Part shown: positions 1 through 7,571 of the stretch, in pieces | Position numbering within the stretch: position 1 is the stretch's first letter | Layout: each line of letters opens with the position of its first letter | NCBI GenBank assembly: GCA_937891875.1 | Contig: CALATR010001286.1 | Span: 1 to 11,200 of the forward strand | Source: an uncultured Pseudomonadota bacterium | GTDB taxonomy: Bacteria > Myxococcota_A > UBA796 > GCA-2862545 | Reading direction: 5' to 3' | DNA length: 11,200 bases | Made by a program: the position numbers and the translations under genes | The notes under the pieces: model-generated | Database searches by the model: none | Told to the model about the DNA's origin: nothing | What the model saw: only the letters and a program-made list of their open reading frames with translations

Positions 1-807
1 CACCCCGACGACGAGCTGGCCCTGGAGTCGGACGCGGAGCTGGTCGCCCGACTGCTGGCCGCCGCCGAGCGCGCCCGGGATCTGGCCGGCACGTATGCGG
101 CGGGCCGGGTGCTGGTGCACGGCGCCCGGGTCGCGCTGGTCGGTGCGGTGAACGCCGGGAAGTCGTCCCTGTTCAACGCCCTGCTCGGCCGGCCGCGCGC
201 CCTGGTGCACGACCAGCCGGGCACCACCCGCGACGTGGTGGAGGTGCAGACCCAGCTGGGCGGCCTCGCCCTGACCCTGCTCGACACCGCAGGGGAGCGC
301 GTGACGACCGATCCGGTCGAGGCCGCGGGGCTCGCGCTGGCCCGGGAGCTGGTCGACGAGGCGGATCTCCTGCTGGTCGTGCTTCGCGCCCGTCCATCCG
401 GCCCGTCGGACGCCGAGCGGCAGATCCTGGACCGCACCCGCCACCGCGCCAGGCTGCTGGTGCTGAACGGGGTCGATCGCCCCCATGCCTCCGTGCCAGA
501 CGCCCTGCCTACGGTGGCCCCCACCGGTCAGGGGCTCCCCGAGCTGGTCGGGGCCATCCGCCGGGCGCTGCTGCAGGACGATCCGGCCGACGGCGACCTC
601 CTCATCGCCTCCGCCCGCCAGCGTGACCGCCTCGCCGAGCTCGCGTCCCTCGCCCACGAAGCCACCCTCGCCCTGCCCGACGCAGGCGTGGCCGTCGCCG
701 CCGAGCTGACCCTCGCCGCGATCGAGCAGGTGGACGCCCTGACGGGCGCAGACACGCGAGAAGACGTCCTGGACGCGATCTTCGCGCGGTTCTGTATTGG
801 GAAGTGA
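1..807 (+). CDS. mnmE: tRNA modification GTPase MnmE (TrmE), C-terminal part; 5' end outside window
   Basis: MnmE with MnmG installs the carboxymethylaminomethyl group at C5 of wobble uridine (U34) in certain tRNAs, using GTP hydrolysis in the cytoplasm. The frame is open from base 1, giving 268 visible residues; the N-terminal tetrahydrofolate-binding domain lies upstream. Seen in order (window residue numbers): end of the helical domain; P-loop GAVNAGKS at 48-55 with the K+-ligand Asn51; G2 GTTRD 74-78; G3 DTAG 95-98; Glu107, which aligns with the catalytic Glu282 of the E. coli protein; and the diagnostic C-terminus FCIGK (Cys265). Odd points: G4 reads NGVD (156-159) instead of NKxD, and the G5 stretch reads VAPTGQG instead of SAKTGEG. 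The stop runs straight into the repeat region at 814. Identity is secure from the P-loop context plus FCIGK. Confidence 0.96.
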   Translation, partial: HPDDELALESDAELVARLLAAAERARDLAGTYAAGRVLVHGARVALVGAVNAGKSSLFNALLGRPRALVHDQPGTTRDVVEVQTQLGGLALTLLDTAGERVTTDPVEAAGLALARELVDEADLLLVVLRARPSGPSDAERQILDRTRHRARLLVLNGVDRPHASVPDALPTVAPTGQGLPELVGAIRRALLQDDPADGDLLIASARQRDRLAELASLAHEATLALPDAGVAVAAELTLAAIEQVDALTGADTREDVLDAIFARFCIGK

Positions 808-813
808 GGCGTC

Positions 814-927
814 GAGAGCGGCGTCGCGTGGGTCGTGGGCGGGGGAGTGGAGAGAGCGACGTCGCGTGGGTCCTGGGCCAGGGAGCGGAGAGAGCGGCGT
901 CGCGTGGGTCGTAGGCGAGGGAGGGGC
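814..927 (+). repeat. Three tandem copies of a 38-bp repeat (left arm of fold-back)
   Basis: Copies start at 814, 852 and 890, exactly 38 bp apart. Each contains the 17-mer AGCGGCGTCGCGTGGGT (817-833, 855-871 with one change, 893-909), followed by a G-rich part; the third copy is degenerate at its 3' end. The array begins 7 bp after the mnmE stop. The same 17-mer recurs in reverse complement at 1168-1184 and 1205-1221, so this array and the one at 1151-1242 form inverted arms. No coding function is apparent; frames through it are open only because of base composition. Confidence 0.9.
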
Positions 928-932
928 GGCCC

Positions 933-960
933 GGTCTCTGGTCGCTGGTCTCTGGGGCCC
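933..960 (+). repeat. Inner inverted repeat, left arm: 7-bp tandem GGTCTCT units
   Basis: Three heptads, GGTCTCT, GGTCGCT and GGTCTCT (933-953), are followed by GGGGCCC (954-960). They are the reverse complement of the four heptads at 1116-1143, including the single variant unit with GCT. The right arm has one extra heptad. This looks like a terminal inverted repeat around the 961-1111 core, nested inside the 38/37-bp arms. Confidence 0.88.
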
Positions 961-1111
961 TCTGCGAACGGGGGCTGCTGGCCCGGCATCCCGGGACTTC
1001 GACGCACCGCGATTCCCACGGGAACGCGTGGCCGAAGACCGGTTTGTTCCCTCTCACGGCGAGGATGATCTCTCGGGCGCACCACGAAGACGGGGCGACC
1101 GCTGCTGCCGT
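961..1111. other. Core of the fold-back element, non-coding, with internal hairpins
   Basis: About 150 bp without a convincing gene. It holds a 5-bp hairpin, CCCGG-CATC-CCGGG (982-995), and near its middle a stronger one around the palindrome TTCCC-AC-GGGAA (1013-1024). The second stem extends outward through CGCG pairing (1008-1011 with 1025-1028) with a one-base bulge. The two halves of the core are not inverted copies of each other, so it is a distinct central segment rather than more repeat. I recognise no tRNA, riboswitch or protein in it. Confidence 0.55.
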
Positions 1112-1115
1112 GGGC

Positions 1116-1143
1116 CCAGAGACCAGAGACCAGCGACCAGAGA
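1116..1143 (-). repeat. Inner inverted repeat, right arm: 7-bp tandem CCAGAGA units
   Basis: Four contiguous heptads: CCAGAGA, CCAGAGA, CCAGCGA and CCAGAGA. Just before them, GGGCCC (1112-1117) mirrors the GGGGCCC that ends the left arm. Read on the minus strand, the order of variant units matches 933-953 plus one extra unit, so the copy number has changed on one side by slippage. Forms a long stem with 933-960. Confidence 0.88.
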
Positions 1144-1150
1144 CCGCCTC

Positions 1151-1242
1151 GCCACTCCCCCGCTCGAACCCACGCGACGCCGCTTCCGCCACTCCCCCGC
1201 TCGAACCCACGCGACGCCGCTTCCGCCACTCCCCCGCTCGAA
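1151..1242 (-). repeat. Two and a half tandem copies of a 37-bp repeat (right arm of fold-back)
   Basis: Two identical 37-bp units (1151-1187 and 1188-1224) and a partial third (1225-1242, then divergent). In reverse complement each unit shares two blocks with the left-arm 38-bp unit: the 17-mer AGCGGCGTCGCGTGGGT and GCGGGGGAGTGG. They are separated by 4 bp here and 5 bp there. The two full units are perfectly identical, which suggests recent duplication or gene conversion. The array ends 17 bp from the stop codon of the symporter gene on the minus strand. Confidence 0.92.
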
Positions 1243-1259
1243 GCTCCGCTACCGCGCGC

Positions 1260-2879
<1,620 letters not shown>

Positions 2880-2882
2880 GAG

Positions 2883-2900
2883 CCCTCCAGCGCGGGAGGG
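2883..2900 (-). promoter_or_regulatory. Ribosome-binding site of the symporter gene inside a hairpin
   Basis: On the minus strand CCCTCC (2900-2895), a 6-nt loop, and GGAGGG (2888-2883) form a perfect 6-bp stem. The 3' arm is the Shine-Dalgarno sequence for the GTG start at 2879. If formed, the stem would hide the site and lower translation. No ligand-binding domain is visible, so this is a structural observation only. Confidence 0.45.
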
Positions 2901-2977
2901 TAGCAGGGCGGGCCGTGGTGCCGCGTCCCGGTCGGCGAGGTAGGCGAGCAGGCGGCGTGGCCGCGTTGGAGGCTCGA

Positions 2978-3931
2978 ATGCGGCACCTGTTCGTCATGGA
3001 CCCCCTGGAGCGCATCCACGTCCAGGGCGACAGCACCTACGTCGTCATGCGCACCTGCTGTGAGCGCGGCCACGAGGTGCTGATGTGCGAGCCCAGGCAC
3101 CTGTTCGCCAGGGAAGGTCGCGCGGGCGCCATGGCCCAGCCCACCGTCGTGAGCGCCATCCCGCCGCACTTCCAGACCGATGCCGCGATCCCGGTGAACC
3201 TGGCCGACTTCGACGTGGTCTGGATGCGCAAGGACCCGCCCTTCGACATGGACTACATCTTCGCCACCTACCTGCTGGACATGGTGCCGCCGACGACGGT
3301 GGTGGTGAACGATCCCGTCGGGCTCAAGGTCTTCAACGAGAAGCTGTGGGCCATGCACTTCCGCGAGCTGCACCCGCCCACCCTGCTCTCCCGCGACGCC
3401 AAGCAGATCCGCGCGTTCGTCGAGGCCCTGCCGGGCAAGGCCGTGCTCAAGCCCTGGGACGGCAACGGTGGCCGCGGGATCCTGCAGACCCAGAAGGGCG
3501 ACGTGAACCTCAACTCGATCATCGAGGTGCTCACCCTCGACGGCAAGCAGGCGGTCATCGCCCAGCCGTTCATCCCGGAGATCCGCCAGGGCGACAAGCG
3601 CATCATGCTCTTCGACGGCGAGCCGGTCGGGGCACTCCTCCGTGTGCCCGCCCAGGACGACTTCCGCGGCAACATGCACGTGGGGGCGTCGGTGCAGGCG
3701 ACCGAGCTGACCGCGCGAGACAAGGAGATCTGTGACACCCTGGGACCGGCCCTGCGTGAGCACGGCCAGATCTGGGTGGGCATCGACGTCATCGGCGACT
3801 GGCTGACCGAGATCAACATCACGTCGCCCACGGGATTCCAGGAGATCCGACGCTTGACTGGGAAGTCACTCGAGGACGAGCTCGTTGATCGGGTGGCCCG
3901 GCATGTCGCTCGGCGGAGGAACACTGCATGA
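2978..3931 (+). CDS. gshB: Glutathione synthetase (GshB)
   Basis: Joins gamma-glutamylcysteine and glycine with ATP to make glutathione, in the cytoplasm. The protein has 317 residues, close to the 316 of E. coli GshB. Seen: N-terminal MDPLERIHVQGDST (7-20), MRKDPPFD (83-90), then the ATP-grasp domain with VNDP and NEKLW (110-124), the glycine-rich loop LKPWDGNGGRGI (157-168), GDKRIMLFDGEP (205-216), RGN (230-232) and the Mg2+-site segment EINITSPT (278-285). I chose ATG 2978 because GGAGG lies 5 nt upstream and homology begins there; an in-frame upstream GTG start at 2915 would add 21 residues unlike the family. The stop overlaps the next start (ATGA). No gshA lies in the window. The gene diverges from a glutamate-type symporter, with a 98-bp gap. 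Confidence 0.97.
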   Translation: MRHLFVMDPLERIHVQGDSTYVVMRTCCERGHEVLMCEPRHLFAREGRAGAMAQPTVVSAIPPHFQTDAAIPVNLADFDVVWMRKDPPFDMDYIFATYLLDMVPPTTVVVNDPVGLKVFNEKLWAMHFRELHPPTLLSRDAKQIRAFVEALPGKAVLKPWDGNGGRGILQTQKGDVNLNSIIEVLTLDGKQAVIAQPFIPEIRQGDKRIMLFDGEPVGALLRVPAQDDFRGNMHVGASVQATELTARDKEICDTLGPALREHGQIWVGIDVIGDWLTEINITSPTGFQEIRRLTGKSLEDELVDRVARHVARRRNTA

Positions 3932-5169
3932 TCCGCATCGTCCGCGCACTCGCACTCACGGTCCCCCTGGTCGCGGCTCCCGCCGTCGCCGGGCCCAAGG
4001 ACACGGCGGAGCCGGAGGACATGGACATCGAGGGTGTCGCTGGCAAGCGACTGCCCGAGCTCGACGGCGTGCAGGGGGCAGCTGCGGCGAAGCAGGCCGA
4101 GGCCGCGCTGGTCAAGCGCGGCGCCGAGGCCCTGGGTCTGCCCGAGGACTACGTCCGGCGCACCCGGGTCGGCTTCGGCAAGGTCTTCGAGCGTGACTAC
4201 AAGGGCGCCCGCCAGCACTTCGTGAAGCTGGACCAGGACCACCCGGGCACCGGGATCTCGGGCAGCGTCGACGCCCTGGTGTGGCAGGCGCTGATGCTCG
4301 AGAACTTCGACTTCCGCTACGACCGCCAGTACGAGGTCGCCAACAAGAAGGCCCTGGACGACCTCAAGGTCGCCCTGCAGTCGCCGGAGCACCAGGGCTG
4401 GGAGCACTTCCAGATGGCCGGCCTGATGGGGGTCGAGGCGATCCACATGGTGCGCCACGGCACGTACCTGCCCGCACTGAACCGGGCGTTCGAGGCCATG
4501 GATCACGTACAGTCCGCCCGCGAGGCCGCCCCGGGGTTCACCGATCTCGACATCGCCGACGGCATGTACAACTACTGGCGCACCGTCGTGACCATGTCGA
4601 CGAAGTACCTGCCCGACTTCGGCGACAACCGCGCGCTGGGCATCCGCCAGATCCAGAACGTGCAGGAGAACGGGATCTTCCTGTCCGATCCCGCGACCCT
4701 GGCGCTCGCGTTCACCTGGCTCGAGGAGCGCAAGTACAGCCAGGCGGTGACGGCCTGCCGCCGGAACGCCGCCCGCTACCCGGACAACGTGATCAACAAC
4801 CTGCTGCTGGGCCAGGCCCTGCTCTACCAGCGCCAGTACGACGACTCGATCGCGGTGTTCAAGAAGATCCAGGCGATCTCTCCCGAGAACAACCGCGTGC
4901 ACTACTACCTGGGGCTGGCGACCCTGCGGAAGGGCGACGCGCGCCAGGCCATCCAGCACCTCGAGCGCTACCTCGCCAGCGACCACCTGGAGGGCTGGCA
5001 GAAGGCCTCGGGTCACTACCGCCTGGGCCAGGCCCACTACCGCCTGAAGGCGTACAAGTCGGCGGAGTACCACTACAAGCTGGCGGTCAAGGAGACCGGA
5101 CACAAGGCCAGCAAGCGTGCCATCGACCGCATGCAGGACCTCCGCAAGCAGGGTCGGATCGACTACTGA
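3928..5169 (+). CDS. Secreted/periplasmic TPR-repeat protein, coupled to gshB
   Basis: 413 residues. A Sec signal peptide is visible (residues 1-21, basic start, hydrophobic core, AVA-G cleavage), so the mature protein is probably periplasmic. An acidic linker (25-45) is followed by a helical middle part (55-250) containing the unusual segment GMYNYWRTVV (212-221). At least four TPR-like units fill the C-terminal part (about 255-285, 286-319, 323-353, 360-393), with typical LLGQALLYQRQYDDSIAVF and YYLGLATLRKGDARQAIQHL patterns. The ATG overlaps the gshB stop by 4 nt, with GGAGGA 7 nt upstream inside gshB, so translation is coupled. TPRs mediate protein-protein contacts; the partner is unknown. 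The middle part vaguely recalls the Iml2/TTC39 type of TPR protein, but I would not assign it. Confidence 0.9.
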   Translation: MIRIVRALALTVPLVAAPAVAGPKDTAEPEDMDIEGVAGKRLPELDGVQGAAAAKQAEAALVKRGAEALGLPEDYVRRTRVGFGKVFERDYKGARQHFVKLDQDHPGTGISGSVDALVWQALMLENFDFRYDRQYEVANKKALDDLKVALQSPEHQGWEHFQMAGLMGVEAIHMVRHGTYLPALNRAFEAMDHVQSAREAAPGFTDLDIADGMYNYWRTVVTMSTKYLPDFGDNRALGIRQIQNVQENGIFLSDPATLALAFTWLEERKYSQAVTACRRNAARYPDNVINNLLLGQALLYQRQYDDSIAVFKKIQAISPENNRVHYYLGLATLRKGDARQAIQHLERYLASDHLEGWQKASGHYRLGQAHYRLKAYKSAEYHYKLAVKETGHKASKRAIDRMQDLRKQGRIDY

Positions 5170-5176
5170 TCCGACC
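5152..5176 (+). promoter_or_regulatory. Stem-loop straddling the TPR gene stop codon
   Basis: GGTCGGATC (5152-5160) and GATCCGACC (5168-5176) form a perfect 9-bp stem with a 7-nt loop. The TGA stop (5167-5169) begins at the last loop base and runs into the 3' arm. Its 3' arm CCGACC (5171-5176) can alternatively pair with GGTCGG (5226-5231), which sits directly after the terminator-like hairpin, so two exclusive structures are possible. Confidence 0.55.
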
Positions 5177-5189
5177 GTCCCCACACGAG

Positions 5190-5225
5190 ACGGCGCCGGT
5201 CACCCGAGGTGGGTGCCGGCGCCGT
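5190..5225. terminator. Bidirectional terminator-like hairpin between converging genes
   Basis: ACGGCGCCGG (5190-5199) and CCGGCGCCGT (5216-5225) form a perfect 10-bp GC-rich stem around a 16-nt loop. It lies between the TPR gene (+) and the LysM gene (-), 20 bp from each stop. Neither strand has a clear U-tract, so termination by the standard intrinsic mechanism is uncertain, as is common in GC-rich genomes; the stem may instead protect the 3' ends. Confidence 0.6.
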
Positions 5226-5245
5226 GGTCGGGGGGGAAGCGCGCG

Positions 5246-6421
5246 TCAGTCGACGGCGGGAACCTTCAGCTCCATGCCGATCGCGAGGTTCGGCCGGCCC
5301 TTCAGGGTCTTCGGGTTGGCCTTGAGGATGGTCTTCGCCAGGCTCGCGTCGCCGTAGTAGCGGTAGGCGATCGAGGAGAGGCTGTCGCCGGACACGACGG
5401 TGTGGGTCGTGCCCTTGGTGCGGGACAGCACCTTGATGGCGCTGCCGTCGACCTCGCTCACGCCCGGAACCGCAGCGATGAGGTCCTCGGCGCGCTTGCG
5501 CTGGGTGTGGGTCTGCACGGTGCCGGACAGGCTGGCCTTGCCGCTGGCGACGGCCACCTCGAGGGCGGCGCCGTCCAGGCCGGGGGCGTCCTGCAGGGCG
5601 GTGGCGGCGGCGGTCGCGAGGGTCTGCGAGGGGGGCGGGGTGACCACGGCGGAGGTGCCACCGGCGTCGGTGCCGGTCGCGGCGGATCCGGCGGCGGATG
5701 CGGCGGCGGCGCCACCCGGATCGGCGGGGGTCGAGACGCCCTCGGGAGCCGGGGTGGGGTCGGTGGCGGCCGAGGCGACCGCGGGGACGGGCGCGTCGAT
5801 CTCGGCGTCGGAAGCGGAAAACAGTCCCAGTCCGGCAAACAGGATGTTGCCCATGATGAACACGCCGGCGACCGCGGCGAAGCCGGTGGTGAACCAGGCC
5901 CAGCGGCGGACTTCCATGCCCAGGTCGTGCACCCGGCCGACCAGGCGCGCGTTGTCGCTGCGCAGGCGGCGGGCCTCCTGGCGGAGCGCCTGGATCTCCC
6001 CGTCGTCCCGGCCGTTCAGGGCCGTGCGGCGCTCATCCGCCCCGGCGCGCTCGGAGCGCAGGTGCTCCTCCACGGCGGAGCGCAGGGTCATCGGCACGTT
6101 GGCGCCCGAGGCGCGGGCCCGGTCGAGGCTCTCGAGCGCGGAGACCCAGTCCTGGCGGGCGACGCGGATCTTCGCCGTCAACAGGTGCGCCTCGCCGTCG
6201 TTGGGGTCCAGGCACAGGAGCATCGCCAGGCGATCGAGCGCACGCCCGTGCTCGCCGTCTCCCGCGAAGCGCAGGGCCTCGTTGTACAGCTCGCTGGGGG
6301 CGTCGAGACCAGCGGCCTCCGCGGCCTGACGCAGCGCGACGGCCACGCCGCCGGGACCAACGGGCTGATCGGACAGGGAGCTTCGCGACGACTCGTCGAA
6401 GCGGACGGTCTCACCGTGCAT
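5246..6421 (-). CDS. Membrane-anchored TPR / coiled-coil / BON / LysM protein
   Basis: 391 residues from ATG 6421, followed by MHGETVRF. Domains in order: TPR-like helices (about 45-105, with LAMLLCLDPNDGEAHLLTAK and WVSALESLDRA); a charged coiled coil (140-172); one membrane segment (175-200); a long Ala/Pro/Gly/Thr linker (205-265); a BON domain (about 265-332, with VAVASGKASLSGTV and RAEDLIAAVPGV); and a C-terminal LysM (339-389: HTVVSGDSLSSIAYRYYGD ... NPKTLKGRPNLAIGMELKVP). Topology is probably N-in, with BON-LysM in the periplasm, LysM contacting peptidoglycan. BON plus LysM is the plan of E. coli Kbp (YgaU), a K+-binding protein, but that is a short cytoplasmic protein, so K+ binding is only a guess. 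The ribosome-binding site before 6421 is weak; the frame stays open to 6646, but that part is low-complexity and was left out. Confidence 0.85.
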   Translation of the reverse strand: MHGETVRFDESSRSSLSDQPVGPGGVAVALRQAAEAAGLDAPSELYNEALRFAGDGEHGRALDRLAMLLCLDPNDGEAHLLTAKIRVARQDWVSALESLDRARASGANVPMTLRSAVEEHLRSERAGADERRTALNGRDDGEIQALRQEARRLRSDNARLVGRVHDLGMEVRRWAWFTTGFAAVAGVFIMGNILFAGLGLFSASDAEIDAPVPAVASAATDPTPAPEGVSTPADPGGAAAASAAGSAATGTDAGGTSAVVTPPPSQTLATAAATALQDAPGLDGAALEVAVASGKASLSGTVQTHTQRKRAEDLIAAVPGVSEVDGSAIKVLSRTKGTTHTVVSGDSLSSIAYRYYGDASLAKTILKANPKTLKGRPNLAIGMELKVPAVD

Positions 6422-6466
6422 GGCGTCACCGGAGCAGGTTTGGGCTGACCGTGGACCAGGAAGGTC

Positions 6467-6498
6467 GGGGGGAAGGCCCGGGGGGAAACAGGGGAGGG
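6467..6498 (+). other. G-quadruplex motif in the LysM gene leader (template strand)
   Basis: Four G-runs, GGGGGG (6467-6472), GGGGGG (6480-6485), GGGG (6491-6494) and GGG (6496-6498), are separated by 7, 5 and 1 nt, which satisfies the usual G3+N1-7 rule. The motif is on the plus strand, which is the template for the LysM transcript, 46-77 bp upstream of its start codon. Formation in the cell is not shown. Confidence 0.5.
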
Positions 6499-6525
6499 AG
6501 CGTGTGGGTTGGCCGACCCGGGGAA

Positions 6526-6602
6526 GGTCTCGGGGGGAGACCGGCGGGTCACCGGGGGGAGATGCACACCAGAAGCGTGCAAGCTGGAGTCGGGGAGACT
6601 CC
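6526..6602 (-). promoter_or_regulatory. Leader of the LysM gene with two matched hairpins with C-rich loops
   Basis: On the minus strand the 5' leader contains GGAGTC-TCCCC-GACTCC (6602-6586) and then GGTCTC-CCCCC-GAGACC (6542-6526). Both have a perfect 6-bp stem and a 5-nt pyrimidine loop that is almost all C. The whole 6450-6560 stretch is a pyrimidine-rich tract on this strand with recurring TTCCCC blocks. The paired design suggests a leader element, for example a protein-binding or translation-control site. I recognise no known riboswitch. Confidence 0.4.
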
Positions 6603-6608
6603 AAGCGA

Positions 6609-6636
6609 CGTATACCACAGAGGGATCGGCGAGCAA
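6609..6636 (-). promoter_or_regulatory. Possible promoter for the LysM gene
   Basis: On the minus strand TTGCTC (6636-6631), a 16-nt spacer and TATACG (6614-6609) loosely resemble -35 and -10 boxes of the housekeeping sigma factor. It is one of the few AT-containing spots in the region and lies between the lipoprotein gene and the leader hairpins. It would give a leader of about 180 nt. Weak match only. Confidence 0.25.
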
Positions 6637-6656
6637 CCCCCCACATGCGGTCGTAT

Positions 6657-6670
6657 GCGACGAAAGTCGC
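6657..6670 (-). terminator. Small hairpin just after the lipoprotein gene, possible terminator
   Basis: GCGAC-TTTC-GTCGC on the minus strand is a perfect 5-bp stem that begins 11 bp after the lipoprotein stop codon. On the plus strand the loop reads GAAA. There is no U-tract after it, so its role as a terminator is weak. Confidence 0.25.
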
Positions 6671-6681
6671 GTCGGATCCCG

Positions 6682-7521
6682 CTACTGACCGCGTCGCTCC
6701 TCGATGAAGGCGTCGGTCTTCTCGAAGATGCCGATGATTCCGTTGGCGAGCGTCGCCACCTGCAGATCCTCGCCGAGCTCCACCACCAGCGAGAGCTTCG
6801 ACCAGCTGGAGGTGAGGCGCAGGGTGTCCTCGGGGCCGTCCTCGATGAAGATGTCGATCGAGAAGGACAGCTCCAGGCAGTTGCCGGACTCGCCGTCGTC
6901 CCCGCTGCAGCCGAAGTTCGGTGCCCAGGTGCGCCCGGCGACGGCGACCCGGCCATCATCCAGCTCCACCCAGCGGTAGTCCTTGCGCAGGGTGTAGGGG
7001 ATCCGCACGCCCAGGCGCTCCTGCACGATGTCGTTGTCGGTGCGGATCAGCTCGGGCACGTCCGGGGCCTCGGCGGCCAGGAACGCGTCTGCGTCGCCCT
7101 CGATGAGGGTGCGATCGAAGCGCTCGTACTGCTTGGCGTTCCAGGTCTGATCCTGCAGGGGCAGCAGCGCCGCGTGCGCCTCCACCGGGAAGGGGCTCTC
7201 GTAGGAGACTGCGACACCGACGAGATCCTCGATGGGGGTGCGGCTCGGGTAGGTGATGCCCTCGCCGATCTCCTCCTCGGTCAGCGCCGACAGGCGGAAG
7301 CCGTCCTCCTGGGCCTCTTCGCTGCGGCCGTCGCCGTCCAGGTAGATGGCGATGTTGGACATGCCGTCCGCCATCGCGCGGTCGTCCTCCCAGTGGGTGA
7401 ACAGGAAGCGCGACAGACCGTCGACGTCATCGGGTGCGGGGGCACGCTCGCGGGCGCAGCCGACCGAGACGGCGGCGAGGAGGACCAGGACAGAACTTCC
7501 GAAGAGTCGAGCACCAAACAT
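6682..7521 (-). CDS. Putative lipoprotein of unknown function
   Basis: 279 residues from ATG 7521, with GGAAG about 6 nt upstream. A lipoprotein signal peptide is visible: basic Arg5, hydrophobic core SSVLVLLAAVSV and lipobox SVGC with Cys22 as the lipidated residue. The mature part is acidic and begins with a flexible ARERAPAPDDVDG. It includes NIAIYLDGDGRSEE (56-69), a mixed alpha/beta middle part, and a region with two further cysteines, Cys205 and Cys215, around a GDDGESGN loop, which could form a disulfide. I do not recognise the family. The residue after Cys22 is Ala, not Asp, so outer-membrane sorting is plausible. Gene order places it upstream of the LysM gene on the same strand with a 260-bp gap, and divergent from the RNA methyltransferase. 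The frame is open far upstream (to 9135), but that part is antisense shadow. Confidence 0.82.
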   Translation of the reverse strand: MFGARLFGSSVLVLLAAVSVGCARERAPAPDDVDGLSRFLFTHWEDDRAMADGMSNIAIYLDGDGRSEEAQEDGFRLSALTEEEIGEGITYPSRTPIEDLVGVAVSYESPFPVEAHAALLPLQDQTWNAKQYERFDRTLIEGDADAFLAAEAPDVPELIRTDNDIVQERLGVRIPYTLRKDYRWVELDDGRVAVAGRTWAPNFGCSGDDGESGNCLELSFSIDIFIEDGPEDTLRLTSSWSKLSLVVELGEDLQVATLANGIIGIFEKTDAFIEERRGQ

Positions 7522-7571
7522 GCTTCTTCCATACCAGCGGGCCAGAGGGCGGCGGCGTGATAACCCCCCCT

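Noticed and set aside
1038..1070. tRNA-like segment (GGTTTGTTCCC resembling a T-loop)
   Set aside because: No matching acceptor or anticodon stems can be drawn around it.
1151..1242. CRISPR array
   Set aside because: The 37-bp units are directly contiguous with no spacers, and no cas genes are near.
3268..5184. A 638-residue minus-strand open frame opposite gshB and the TPR gene
   Set aside because: It is exactly antisense to two well-supported genes and has the Val/Leu/Asp/His-rich composition of a shadow frame.
6421..6646. N-terminal extension of the LysM protein to 6646
   Set aside because: The extension is a Pro/Ser/Arg-rich translation of the C-rich leader and lacks a ribosome-binding site; conserved-looking sequence begins after the ATG at 6421.
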